Shown here one piece after another: positions 54,218 through 62,853 of a stretch of 64,000 nt of DNA; position 1 is the stretch's first letter; each line of letters starts with the position of its first letter. The notes under the pieces are model-generated. The model saw nothing but the letters and a program-made list of their open reading frames with translations. It had not been told where the DNA came from and searched no databases. This DNA is from Prosthecobacter algae (GTDB lineage: Bacteria > Verrucomicrobiota > Verrucomicrobiia > Verrucomicrobiales > Verrucomicrobiaceae). A program made the position numbers and the translations under genes. Location of the stretch: the NCBI RefSeq assembly GCF_039542385.1, contig NZ_BAABIA010000006.1:171265-235264 (forward strand), in the 5' to 3' direction.

Positions 54218-56041
54218 CTAGGGCTGAGCGCCTTCGAGTGAGGCCCAAGCCGGAAGCGCCGTGGCAAATTTCATCCGTTCCTGGTTCAAGGGATGGATGA
54301 AGCTGATCTGCCAAGCGTGCAGGCACATGGGAGAGGCGGCGATATCGAGGGTCTGGGTGTCGCCGACGGTCTGGCCGGGGAGATAGACGGGATCTCCCAC
54401 GATGGGGTGGCCGAGCTGCCAGAGATGGATGCGGATCTGATTGGTACGGCCAGTGATGGGGCGGGCCTCGACGAGGGCGGTGCCATCGGCCTCGCGGCGC
54501 AGCACGCGGAATTCGGTGCGGGCTTCGCGGCCGTTTTCTTCATCCACCTCCCGGCTGCCCATGGCCCCGGGGACATCACTGATGGGAGCATCGGAAATGA
54601 AGGTGTCGCTTTCCGGGTGGCCCTGGATGCGTGCGAGATAGACTTTTTCCACCTCACCCCGGGAGAACTGGGGCTGCACGAGCCCGGCGAAGTGACGGGT
54701 GCGGGCCACGACGATAAGGCCGGTGGTATTGGCATCCAACCGGTGGCAGGGCCGGGGTTTCTGGGGCTCATACACCTCGCCCAGGATATAGTGGAGGGTG
54801 TTGCGATTGAACCGGCCGCCGGGGTGCATGGGCAGCGGGGCTGGTTTTTCCAAGACGACGATGGCTTCATCCTCATGCAGAAGGCGGATGTCCGCATTGA
54901 CCTCGGGCTCGACCAAGCCGGGCAGCAGGCGGAGGTAGCGCTCCCCTGCCCCGACGATCTGGGTGGGGGCGACGGGGCGTTCGTCCTTGTCCAGGATGCG
55001 CTGGTTTGCAAACCGCTGCAGCAGCTCCTCCTGCGGCACGTGAGGGAGGATGGTGACGAGGGTTTCCAGCAACGTGAGGCCATCGCAGGCGCGGGGGACA
55101 TTCAGCGGCTGCTGGTGATCGTAAGGGGCGCTGCCGGGCAGCGGATGGGTGAGGGCGTGGATGGCGGCATGCCGTGAGGCGATGTTTTCCTGCATCTTTT
55201 GCTCCGTGGTCTTGAAACAGTAAGGGCAGGAAACATGCTCGACAAAACGCGGGTCTTTCTGGTCCTCGTCCGTCAGCGGGGACTGGCACATGAAACACTG
55301 GACGGAATCGGTCTCGGCCAAGCCAGGGTCCACACCGACGCGCTGATCGAACACGAAGCAGTCGCCATCGTAATGAGCGCCGCCGACTTCTTCGAAATAT
55401 TTTAGGATGCCACCCTCGAGCTGCCAGACTTGCTGGAAGCCTTCACGCTCCATGAAAGGGGCGGCTTTTTCACAGCGGATGCCGCCGGTGCAGAAGGTGA
55501 CGATGGGCTGTTGCTTCAGTTCCTCCGGCAGGCGACGGACGGCCTCAGGGAAATCGCGGAAGCTGTCCACGCCAATGATGTGGGCGTTTTTGAAGGTGCC
55601 GAGCTTCACCTCATAGTCGTTGCGGGTATCCAGCAAGGTGATGGGGCGGCCTTCATCGAGCCATTGCTTGAGGGTTTTGGCCTCGATGCGCGGGGAAGTG
55701 TATTTGGCGGGTTCGATGCCTTCGACTCCAAAGGCGATGATCTCCTTTTTGATGCGGACGAGCATGCGGCGGAAGGGCTGGTGAGCGCTTTCGCTGAACT
55801 TGGGCGTGAGCGTTTCCAGGCCGGGGAGGGCGCGGAGTTCGGCCAGGAGGAGATCGATTTCAGGACGGAGACCGGCGACGAAAAGATTGATGCCCTCGGT
55901 GCTGAGCAGGATGGTGCCCTTCAGCCCCCAGGCCTTGCACTGGGCCACAAGATGCTCCCGCAGCGACTTGAGGTCCGTGAGGGTGGCGAACTGGTAAGCA
56001 GCAATGTTGGTGATGACGGGCGATGGGGCGGTCTCGGGCAT
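54218..56041 (-). CDS. TrhO-RluA fusion: tRNA U34 hydroxylase (rhodanese) plus pseudouridine synthase
   Basis: A single 607-residue frame from the ATG at 56041 joins two RNA-modifying enzymes. Residues 1 to about 300 form TrhO/YceA: an acylphosphatase-like N-terminal part, then a rhodanese domain with active Cys184 in FCTGGIRCEKAA, then a C-terminal zinc-type part with CFMC (249-252) and CPYC (272-275). Residues about 320-605 are an RluA-family pseudouridine synthase with HRLDANTTG at 433-441, catalytic Asp436, and RTNQIRIHL near 550. The normal homologues are separate proteins. No stop or frame change was seen at the joint. The upstream in-frame extension to 56236 lies in repeat-rich DNA and was rejected. 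Confidence 0.9.
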   Translation of the reverse strand: MPETAPSPVITNIAAYQFATLTDLKSLREHLVAQCKAWGLKGTILLSTEGINLFVAGLRPEIDLLLAELRALPGLETLTPKFSESAHQPFRRMLVRIKKEIIAFGVEGIEPAKYTSPRIEAKTLKQWLDEGRPITLLDTRNDYEVKLGTFKNAHIIGVDSFRDFPEAVRRLPEELKQQPIVTFCTGGIRCEKAAPFMEREGFQQVWQLEGGILKYFEEVGGAHYDGDCFVFDQRVGVDPGLAETDSVQCFMCQSPLTDEDQKDPRFVEHVSCPYCFKTTEQKMQENIASRHAAIHALTHPLPGSAPYDHQQPLNVPRACDGLTLLETLVTILPHVPQEELLQRFANQRILDKDERPVAPTQIVGAGERYLRLLPGLVEPEVNADIRLLHEDEAIVVLEKPAPLPMHPGGRFNRNTLHYILGEVYEPQKPRPCHRLDANTTGLIVVARTRHFAGLVQPQFSRGEVEKVYLARIQGHPESDTFISDAPISDVPGAMGSREVDEENGREARTEFRVLRREADGTALVEARPITGRTNQIRIHLWQLGHPIVGDPVYLPGQTVGDTQTLDIAASPMCLHAWQISFIHPLNQERMKFATALPAWASLEGAQP

Positions 56042-56351
56042 GGGGGCGGGAAAAGTGCGGGGAAAGAGGGGAGCGCATAATGCCGCTGGGTGCAAGGGAG
56101 GAGCGGTGGGCGGATGCTGGGAGAAATGCGGTGTTTTTTGTGGGGGGCAGCGAGTGAGCGGACGCGGCTTGGGGGAATGAAGTGGGCTTTTTTTACAGGA
56201 TTGACAGGATGGCAGGATTAACAAGATGGGTGACAACGGGGCCTAAGCCAGGGGCGGACGTGGCCGGGTGAGCTTTTCGAAAGCGCCAGAGGACTGGCGC
56301 AGTCCAGGACACTTCGTGGCGGCGGGGTGGCTGGGCCTGCGATAGTGGCAC
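56042..56351. other. Gene-free spacer with repeats
   Basis: Between the fusion gene start and the uxaC terminator. It holds an ACAGGATTGACAGGATGGCA element (about 56196-56228) and one family A copy at 56270-56320. Nothing else of note. Confidence 0.7.
56270..56320 (+). repeat. REP-like repeat family A
   Basis: GAGCTTTTCGAAAGCGCCAG, then AGGACTGGCGCAGTCCAGGA and a diverged end (CACTTCGTGG). Confidence 0.87.
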
Positions 56352-56385
56352 AAAAAAGCGCAGCCCTTTGGATGAAGGGCCGCGC
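56352..56385 (-). terminator. Rho-independent terminator of uxaC
   Basis: An 11-position stem (56358-56368 with 56375-56385, one mismatched pair) and an A-run at 56352-56357, 26 bp beyond the uxaC stop. Confidence 0.85.
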
Positions 56386-56410
56386 GGATTTGGGGTGAGG
56401 GAGCCTGAGC

Positions 56411-57823
56411 TTAGCTGACTTCGAGGCCGAGGTAGGCTTTGGCGTTGGCGTAGCAGATGTTTTTCACCATGCTGCCGGTGAGTTCGTCGTCCTCTGGGAT
56501 GAGGCCGGCTTCGATATCGTTGCCGAGGAGGTTGCACAGGGTGCGGCGGAAGTATTCATGACGCGGGAAGGACATGAAGCTGCGGCTATCCGTCAGCATG
56601 CCGATGAAGCGGCTGAGGAGGCCAAGGTTGCTGAGGGCATTGATCTGCCATTCCATGCCTTCCTTCTGGTCCACAAACCACCAGCCGGAGCCAAACTGGA
56701 CTTTGCCGGGCGTGGTGCCGTCGGCGAAGTTTCCGGCCATGGTGCCGAAGACGTAGTTGTCGGCCGGATTGACGTTGTAGAGGACGGTTTTCGGCAGCGA
56801 GTTTTCGGTGTCGAGGGCGTCGAGGAAGCGGCTGAGGCTCTCCGCCTGGGGATAGTCGCCGATGCTGTCGCAGCCGACGTCGGCACCCACTTTTTTGGCA
56901 AGGCGGGAGTTGTTGTTGCGGACGGGGCCGAGGTGGAGCTGCATGGTCCATTTGCGGCGCGCATTCAGCCGGCCGACGTGGAGCATGATGTGGGTGGCGA
57001 GGAGCTCGTGATCTTCCGGGTAGAGGCGCTTCGTGCGGTGGCTGCGATAGCGGTCAAAGATGCGGGAGGCGGCGGCCTCGGTGGAGAAGTTGGCGTAGCA
57101 GCGGTTCAGGCCGTGGTCGCTGAGGCGGCAGCCCATGCTGTGGAAGAAGTCGTGGCGCTTTTCCAGGGCGGTGAGCAGGGCGCTGAAGCTGTTGATATCG
57201 GTATTTGCGGCGGCGGCCAGTTTGTCGCACCAGAGGTTCCAGGCTTCGGGCTGCTGGACGGCGAGGGCTTTGTCTGGACGGAAGGTGGGGTAAACGCCGA
57301 TTTCAAAGCCGTCGTCCGCGCACTTTTTGTGCCAGGCGAGGTCGTCGGTAGGATCATCGGTGGTGCAGAGGGCGCGGACTTTCTGGCTGCGCAGGATGCC
57401 GCGGGTGCTCATTTCTGGGCGGGCCAGCGCGGCCTGGGTCTGCTCCCAAATGGCGGGGGCGGTCTTTTCATTGAGCAGCTCATCAATGCCGAAGTAGCGC
57501 TTCAGCTCAATGTGGGTCCAGTGATAGAGAGGGTTGCGCAGGGTGTGGGGGACGGTCTTGGCCCAGGCGAGGAATTTTTCGCGGGGGGTGGCATCGCCCG
57601 TGATCAACTCTTCAGGGATGCCGTTGCAGCGCATGGCGCGCCATTTGTAGTGGTCGCCCTCGAGCCAGATTTCGTGGAGGTTCCGGAACTGGCGGTCTTC
57701 GGCGATGTCCTTCGGCGGCAGGTGGTTGTGGTAATCCAGGATGGGCTCGTCTTTGGCAAAGGAGTGGTAGAGGCGGCGTGCGGTCTGGGTGGACAGCAGG
57801 AAGTCATCGTGGATGAAGGACAT
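56411..57823 (-). CDS. uxaC: Glucuronate isomerase
   Basis: Interconverts D-glucuronate/fructuronate or galacturonate/tagaturonate, the first step of hexuronate use. It has 470 residues, the usual length. The metal-binding DYHNHLPP motif is near 30-37, and the family stretches RALCTTDDPTDDL, MQLHLGPVRNNN and FGSGWWFVDQKEGME are clear. It starts at the ATG at 57823. No uxaB/uxuA/kdg genes adjoin it. The PL6 lyase in the window is a functional neighbour in the broader sense only. Confidence 0.96.
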   Translation of the reverse strand: MSFIHDDFLLSTQTARRLYHSFAKDEPILDYHNHLPPKDIAEDRQFRNLHEIWLEGDHYKWRAMRCNGIPEELITGDATPREKFLAWAKTVPHTLRNPLYHWTHIELKRYFGIDELLNEKTAPAIWEQTQAALARPEMSTRGILRSQKVRALCTTDDPTDDLAWHKKCADDGFEIGVYPTFRPDKALAVQQPEAWNLWCDKLAAAANTDINSFSALLTALEKRHDFFHSMGCRLSDHGLNRCYANFSTEAAASRIFDRYRSHRTKRLYPEDHELLATHIMLHVGRLNARRKWTMQLHLGPVRNNNSRLAKKVGADVGCDSIGDYPQAESLSRFLDALDTENSLPKTVLYNVNPADNYVFGTMAGNFADGTTPGKVQFGSGWWFVDQKEGMEWQINALSNLGLLSRFIGMLTDSRSFMSFPRHEYFRRTLCNLLGNDIEAGLIPEDDELTGSMVKNICYANAKAYLGLEVS

Positions 57824-57898
57824 GGACGGAGGTTGGGTAGTAGGTGGGGGGTGAAGTTCCGGCTTGGTAGGTCGGTGATTTCACTGCATCGTGACGCG

Positions 57899-58981
57899 AT
57901 GACGGGCAAAGGCAACAACTTAGACACATCAGACCTCTGGAGATGGTTTTTTGGCCTTCTCTTAAGTGTGGGGCTGACCTCCTGCTCCACGGTGGGTTTT
58001 TACTCGCAGGCGCTGCGCGGACAGACGGAGATCCTGAGCAAGGCGCGGCCCGTGGCAGAGGTGCTGGCGGACCCGACCTCGAAACCGCTGCTGAAGGAAA
58101 AGCTGACGACGGTGGCGAAGATCCGCCAGTATGCGCAGGAGGATCTGGGCCTGCCTGCGGAGGGGCAGTATGACCGCTACACCAACCTGGGCCGCCGCTA
58201 TGTGGTGTGGGTGATTTTTGCCACGCCGGAATTCAGCGTGGAGGCCAAGCGGTGGTGGTACCCGCTGGTGGGGAGTGTGAAGTATCGCGGCTTTTTCCAG
58301 GAGGCCAAGGCGGAAAAGGAGGCGGAAAAGCTGCGTGCGCAGGGCCTGGATGTGTATCTGGGCGGGGTGGAGGCCTACTCCACCCTGGGCTATCTGCGGG
58401 ACCCGCTGCTGAACACCTTCCTGGGCCGCGACGATGCCTCCCTGGCGGAGCTGATTTTTCATGAGCTGACGCATCAGCGCGTCTATCTAGCGGGAGACAC
58501 GGACTTTAACGAGGCGCTGGCCACGGCGGTGGGGCGCGAGGGCACGCGGCGTTGGCTGCGGTCGCAGGGACGGTGGAAGGATCTAGCGCAGTATGAAAAG
58601 GAGATGCGGGTGGAAAAGGAATTCATCCGCGAGGTGCTGCAGACTCGCACGGAGGTGGCGGCGCTATATGCGCGGAAGGATCTGGATGAAAAGGCGATGC
58701 GTGAGGGCAAGCAAGCAGCCTTTGCCCGCATGAAGCTGCGGCTGGAGGCGATGAACCGCCGCCAGGGCGGGTCGCTGAAACTGGACCGATGGTTCCAAAA
58801 GCCGATGAACAATGCGCGGCTGAACACGCTGGCCACCTACTATGATCTGGTGCCCGCCTTTGAAGCGCGGCTGCGGGCACACGGGGGCGACATCGAGGCC
58901 TTTCTGAAGGAGATGGAAGGCCTGAAGCCCCTGGCACCAATGGAACGCCGCGCAAAGATCCAGCCCTCCCCTGCCCGATGA
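57899..58981 (+). CDS. Lipoprotein aminopeptidase (PF10023-type)
   Basis: 360 residues from the ATG at 57899, with a lipobox GLTSC (Cys29). Zinc site H188-E-L-T-H192 in IFHELTHQ and a further Glu at 205 (DTDFNEALA) fit the predicted aminopeptidase family. Conserved surrounding parts include GVEAYSTLGYLRDPLLNTFL, typical of that family. It overlaps the next gene by 4 bp (ATGA). The open frame upstream to 56558 runs antisense to uxaC and was rejected. Confidence 0.86.
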   Translation: MTGKGNNLDTSDLWRWFFGLLLSVGLTSCSTVGFYSQALRGQTEILSKARPVAEVLADPTSKPLLKEKLTTVAKIRQYAQEDLGLPAEGQYDRYTNLGRRYVVWVIFATPEFSVEAKRWWYPLVGSVKYRGFFQEAKAEKEAEKLRAQGLDVYLGGVEAYSTLGYLRDPLLNTFLGRDDASLAELIFHELTHQRVYLAGDTDFNEALATAVGREGTRRWLRSQGRWKDLAQYEKEMRVEKEFIREVLQTRTEVAALYARKDLDEKAMREGKQAAFARMKLRLEAMNRRQGGSLKLDRWFQKPMNNARLNTLATYYDLVPAFEARLRAHGGDIEAFLKEMEGLKPLAPMERRAKIQPSPAR

Positions 58982-59859
58982 AGCGCTGGCTGCTGCCCAT
59001 GATGCTGGCCGTGCTGACCGTTGGTGTGTACGTAGAAAGGGATTCATTGCGAAGCTTTTTGTTAGGCAGAGGACCACATATTCCGGCGGAGATAATGCGG
59101 GAAGAGCAGGCACGGCTGCGGTTTCGTGGGCTGGTGGAGGGGGATGCCCAGGCACGGGTGCTGGAGGCGGCACGCATCCGCGAGCGACGGCTGGCGGACG
59201 TGGCCTTTCAGGCGGATGTGGGTGTGGCGCTGGGCCGTGAAATGCAGGCCTGGCGGCGACAGTGGGAAAAGGGCGAGGAGCGCGCGCAAAGGCTGGCAGG
59301 CCAGGGCCTGACGGAGGCGGAGATGGAACGGCAAGTGCGCGAGGCTCTATTGGATGAGGCTTGGCTGGAGCGGCAGATGGCAGCGACGACGGAGGTGAGT
59401 GAAACGGAACTCCAGGCCGCCTACGTGGCGCGGAGGGAGGCCCTGCGGCTGCCGCAGGTGCAACGCGTGGCGCATCTTTTCCTGGCGCAGAGCGGGCCGC
59501 AGGCGAAGGATCGCGGGCCGGAGATACGCCAGCTTCATCAACGGCTGCTGGCTGGGGAGGACTGGGCCGCGCTGGTGCTGGCGCACAGTGAGGATGCCCG
59601 CACCAAACGACAGGCGGGGGATCTGGGCTGGGTGGGCGCAGCGCGGGCTCCGGAGGCCTTTACCAAAGCAGCGCAGGGCCTGAAGCCGGGGCAGATGAGC
59701 GCCCCTGTGAAGACGGCGCTGGGCTGGCACCTCATCCGTGTGCAGAAGCGCCAAGAAACGCGCCTGCCGACGCTGGCGGAGGTGCGGGAGGAACTGGCGG
59801 CCCTGCTGCAGGATGAGAAACGGCAGGCTGCCCTGGGGCGGATGGCCAGGGAGCGATGA
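58978..59859 (+). CDS. Parvulin-type peptidyl-prolyl isomerase
   Basis: 293 residues. An N-terminal membrane or signal segment (WLLPMMLAVLTVGVY) is followed by a helical chaperone-like region (about 35-145). The PPIC domain follows at about 160-255, with VAHLFLA, ARTKRQAGDLGWVG and MSAPVKTALGWHLIRVQ. It resembles SurA/PrsA-type periplasmic folding helpers. It overlaps the lipoprotein aminopeptidase gene by 4 bp (ATGA), so the two envelope proteins are translationally coupled. Confidence 0.88.
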   Translation: MKRWLLPMMLAVLTVGVYVERDSLRSFLLGRGPHIPAEIMREEQARLRFRGLVEGDAQARVLEAARIRERRLADVAFQADVGVALGREMQAWRRQWEKGEERAQRLAGQGLTEAEMERQVREALLDEAWLERQMAATTEVSETELQAAYVARREALRLPQVQRVAHLFLAQSGPQAKDRGPEIRQLHQRLLAGEDWAALVLAHSEDARTKRQAGDLGWVGAARAPEAFTKAAQGLKPGQMSAPVKTALGWHLIRVQKRQETRLPTLAEVREELAALLQDEKRQAALGRMARER

Positions 59860-59929
59860 AGCCTAACGAGAAGTGTGATTGGCGATGATTCAAGGATGTT
59901 CACGCCAGGATGATGGCGGAGCAAAGTCC

Positions 59930-61339
59930 TCACATGCGGGTCCAGGGGCCACGCTCAAGGACGATGGGAGGCACGAGGGTGCGCCAGTTTTCATCGCGCT
60001 GGAGGATCATCTGGCGGACGTCGGCACTGGTCTGGAAAATGCTGTCATCGAGGCCGTTTTTGATGGGGTGGACGGAGCCGGTATCGAGCAGGTAGTTCAG
60101 CAGGTGCTGCTGCTCGCGGGTGACGCGGGCATTCCAGGCATTGCGGATTTTACCCGTCATGGGATCACCGGCGGGGTAGACGTAAAGGCGCACCTGATTG
60201 CGGAAGAGACGGCCAAAGGCTTCCATGAGACCGCCTTCCAGATCGGTGTACCAGCGTTCATTGAAGAGCTCCTCAAACAGGGGCAGGCCGAGGATGATGC
60301 CGATGGGATCGCGGGTGTGCCGGGCGAGGAAGCCGCTGAGGCGGTGGAACTCGGCATATTTGGAAATGAGCACGTTTTTGCCCAGGGACTGCAGGATGTC
60401 TGCGCGGGCCAGGAAGTTGTCATACTCGACGGCGCAGTCCTCCATGCAGAGGAGGTTATGCATGGTGATCTCGAGGATCTCGATGTGGTTGTCGGCCAGG
60501 GGGCCGAAGTCCTGGACGAAAGCCTGCCCCCCTTGATGCAGCATGTCCAGATTCACGCGGGTGATGGGATCAAAGCTGCCGCGATTCAGCAAAACAGGGC
60601 GTTTGTAGAGGACATCGGAGGCCTGGCAGATTTCGCCATTGGCTCCAAAAAGGGCGGCATCGGCAAGATCGCTGCGAACGAGTTCCAGGGCGACGAGGCG
60701 GTCTTGAAAAACCGGGGCTTCGAAGGCAGGACCGCTGAAGTCCACCATATCGATTTCCACGCGCCAGCGCGAAAGCTCATCCATGAGGCTGTGGAGGAAG
60801 GTGGGCAGGTGGTCGCGCAGATGGTAGGCGGCGTAGAGGAGATTGACTCCGAGGATGCCCAGGGCCTCGGCCTGACGGGCATTGGTGGCATCGGTGAGGC
60901 GGACGTGGAGCTGGATGTCATTGCAGGGCCCCATGGGGTCTGTTTGAAACCGCAGGCCCATCCAGCCGTGGCACTCCTCCTTGGTATCGCGAAAGCCTTT
61001 GGCGCGAACGGTATTGGCCAGGGCAAAGAAGGTGGTCCCCTGCCCGCGCTTTTCGGCGAGGCGCTCATGCACGATCTGGTATTCGTGATCCAGCATGGCC
61101 ACCATGCGCTGGCGGGAGACGTAGCGGGCGCTTTTGCCGTAGATCTCATCGCTGAAGGTCATGTCGTAAGCGGACATGGTCTTGGCCACCGTGCCAGAGG
61201 CCCCGCCCGCGCGGAAGAACCAGTTGGCGATCTCCTGCCCAGCGCCGATTTCGGCAAAGGTGCCATAGACCTTGTGGGCCAGATTGATCTTGAGAGCTTT
61301 TTCCAGGGTGCCTGGGCGGTCTGAGGGGTTCCCATTCAT
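59930..61339 (-). CDS. Conserved protein of unknown function (large, single domain)
   Basis: 469 residues from the ATG at 61339 (a TTG two codons upstream is in frame). No family I can name with certainty. The sequence is compact and rich in conserved-looking motifs: YGTFAEIGAGQEIANWFFRAGGASGTVAKTMSAYDM (in parts near 25-60), GWMGLRFQTDP, ITMHNLLCMEDCAVEYDNFLARADIL and VLISKYAEFHRL. No signal peptide or membrane helix. It is probably a cytoplasmic enzyme or structural protein. It sits alone, convergent with the parvulin gene. Confidence 0.7.
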   Translation of the reverse strand: MNGNPSDRPGTLEKALKINLAHKVYGTFAEIGAGQEIANWFFRAGGASGTVAKTMSAYDMTFSDEIYGKSARYVSRQRMVAMLDHEYQIVHERLAEKRGQGTTFFALANTVRAKGFRDTKEECHGWMGLRFQTDPMGPCNDIQLHVRLTDATNARQAEALGILGVNLLYAAYHLRDHLPTFLHSLMDELSRWRVEIDMVDFSGPAFEAPVFQDRLVALELVRSDLADAALFGANGEICQASDVLYKRPVLLNRGSFDPITRVNLDMLHQGGQAFVQDFGPLADNHIEILEITMHNLLCMEDCAVEYDNFLARADILQSLGKNVLISKYAEFHRLSGFLARHTRDPIGIILGLPLFEELFNERWYTDLEGGLMEAFGRLFRNQVRLYVYPAGDPMTGKIRNAWNARVTREQQHLLNYLLDTGSVHPIKNGLDDSIFQTSADVRQMILQRDENWRTLVPPIVLERGPWTRM

Positions 61340-61473
61340 AGACAAGCTAGCGTACGCAGGACGAGCGAAGGGGGAAGTGGAGATTCTGTTTCATGAGTGC
61401 ATCTTTTGAATTGACGACAGCCCCAGTGTCGCGCTAATAGTCTCACCTGCTCGCACTGCGGGAAGACAGTTTT

Positions 61474-61563
61474 GGTGAGATGGCTGAGTGGTCGAAAGCA
61501 TATCTTTGCTAAAGATACGTAGCCTTACCGCTACCGAGGGTTCGAATCCCTCTCTCACCGCCA
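61474..61563 (+). tRNA. tRNA-Ser (anticodon GCU)
   Basis: Acceptor stem GGTGAGA (61474-61480) pairs with TCTCACC (61553-61559), discriminator G, and CCA is encoded (61561-61563). The anticodon stem TATCT/AGATA frames GCT at 61508-61510. A long variable arm, as expected for Ser, and the T-arm loop TTCGAAT follow. It reads AGC/AGU codons. Its 3' end is duplicated at 62157. Confidence 0.95.
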
Positions 61564-62178
61564 CTGTCCCGGTCAAGCCTTGAAATACAAGGGCTCGCAA
61601 AACTTGCTTCGCCTGCAATCAGAGAATGGCACACCCAGATGAGCCATCAGTAATTGCAAAGACGCTGACTCAACGGCTGAAATTCTACCGCATGCGAAAA
61701 TCTATCCTCGCTGATCCGGTCAAGGAACTGCATGAACGGTATGCAAATGAAGCACTCTCATTGCTCAATGAGGACAAGAAACAAAACAAACCTCTCCGCC
61801 GAAAAGCAGCCGTTCGCCCCGGCCCTCCGATGAGTCTGAATGTTCGACCTCGGATAAGAGGCGGCAAGAGGTGATTCCAAAAACAGCCTGACCTTGTACA
61901 GGCGTTCACACATAAACAGACGTATATATGTGAACATGAACGGCAAATGTGCAGCCTAGACGAGTTCAGAATTTAGAGAACCTGCTTTAGTAGGAAACTG
62001 GCAAGGTCCGCAACCATGAAGTGGAGTGTAATGCTTATTTTGCATCTCGGATGCCGACAAAGAATTTGCCTTTGTGATACTCGTGTGTGATACAAGCCGT
62101 GATGTGGCGATTCTTTAACCATTGAAAATCAATGACTTTTGCGGTGTGCCGGAGTGTCCCTCTCTCACCGCCACTGTC
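61547..62178. mobile_element. 610-bp insertion at tRNA-Ser with duplicated 3' end (att-like)
   Basis: The 22-bp sequence TCCCTCTCTCACCGCCACTG-TC (tRNA 3' end plus CCA and downstream) occurs at 61547-61568 and at 62157-62178, 610 bp apart. Weaker similarity continues about 45 bp past each copy (CAAGCCTTGAA and TTGCTTC). This is the pattern left by site-specific integration into a tRNA gene. No integrase is present in between, so the element is a remnant or a non-autonomous insertion. Confidence 0.6.
61626..61874 (+). CDS. Small protein inside the tRNA-Ser insertion
   Basis: 82 codons from ATG (MAHPDEPSV...). Charged and basic, ending RPRIRGGKR, with no recognised family. It is the only sizeable frame on the plus strand of the insertion, beginning 57 bp past the left att-like copy. 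It could be a short regulatory/DNA-binding protein or not coding at all. Confidence 0.4.
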   Translation: MAHPDEPSVIAKTLTQRLKFYRMRKSILADPVKELHERYANEALSLLNEDKKQNKPLRRKAAVRPGPPMSLNVRPRIRGGKR

Positions 62179-62304
62179 TCAGCCAAGCCTTGAATCACTT
62201 CGGCTTGAGAAAGATTGCTTCACCAATCGAAGGGGCAGCAACCATGACATAGCGCCAAGGTGCCAGCAGTTGAATCTTGTCTTTCAACCCTATCCGGCAA
62301 GCTC
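61875..62304. other. Spacer holding the right att-like copy
   Basis: 430 bp before the GNAT gene. Apart from the 22-bp duplicated tRNA end at 62157-62178 and its diverged continuation to about 62222, it shows no gene. The sequence is more AT-rich than the surrounding chromosome between 61900 and 62140. Confidence 0.5.
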
Positions 62305-62827
62305 ATGCAGCCCGCCATCATACTCCGTCAATGGGAGGATTCCGATTTGGAAGCGTTTGCTTCGATGAATGCGGACACAGAAGTGATGCGGTTTTTTCCA
62401 CGCACGCTGACGGCTGAGGAATCGCGGCAAACCTTGCAGCGGTTTCACCAGGGCATTGAGCAGCGGGGATGGGGCCTGTGGGCCATCCAAGCCGATGGGA
62501 AATTCGCGGGTTTTGCGGGCTTGTCGGAACCCAAATTTTCGGCGCACTTTACGCCCTGCGTAGAAATCGGCTGGCGTTTGCGCCAAGAGTATTGGGGACG
62601 GGGTATCGCCTTTGCAGCGGCCCGGCAGGCGGCAGATTATGCCTTTTCGGTTCTGCGCCTGGATCAGCTCGTCTCCTTCACGGCAGCGAGCAATCTAAGG
62701 TCCCGAAAACTGATGGAGCGCCTGGGTTTTTCACACGATCCACGCGATGACTTCATGCACCCTTCGCTGGAGGAAGGTCATCCTTTGCGTCACCACGTTC
62801 TCGACAGAAAAACTTCCGCTTCGATGA
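62305..62827 (+). pseudogene. GNAT (RimJ/RimL-type) acetyltransferase with apparent 3' frameshift
   Basis: From the ATG at 62305 the frame encodes a RimJ/RimL-like acetyltransferase: ILRQWEDSDLEAFASMNAD near the start, EIGWRLRQEYWGRGIAFAAARQAADYAF (acetyl-CoA binding) in the middle, and FTAASNLRSRKLMERLGF near the end. After HHVLDRK it has no stop and continues 800 bp antisense to the next gene, to 63663. Removing one A from the A5 run at 62808-62812 gives LDRKLPLR and a TGA at 62825-62827, a normal family ending. I therefore infer a one-base insertion (natural or sequencing error). Confidence 0.6.
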
Positions 62828-62853
62828 CAGCGGACGTTTTGCCCAACGGGTGG

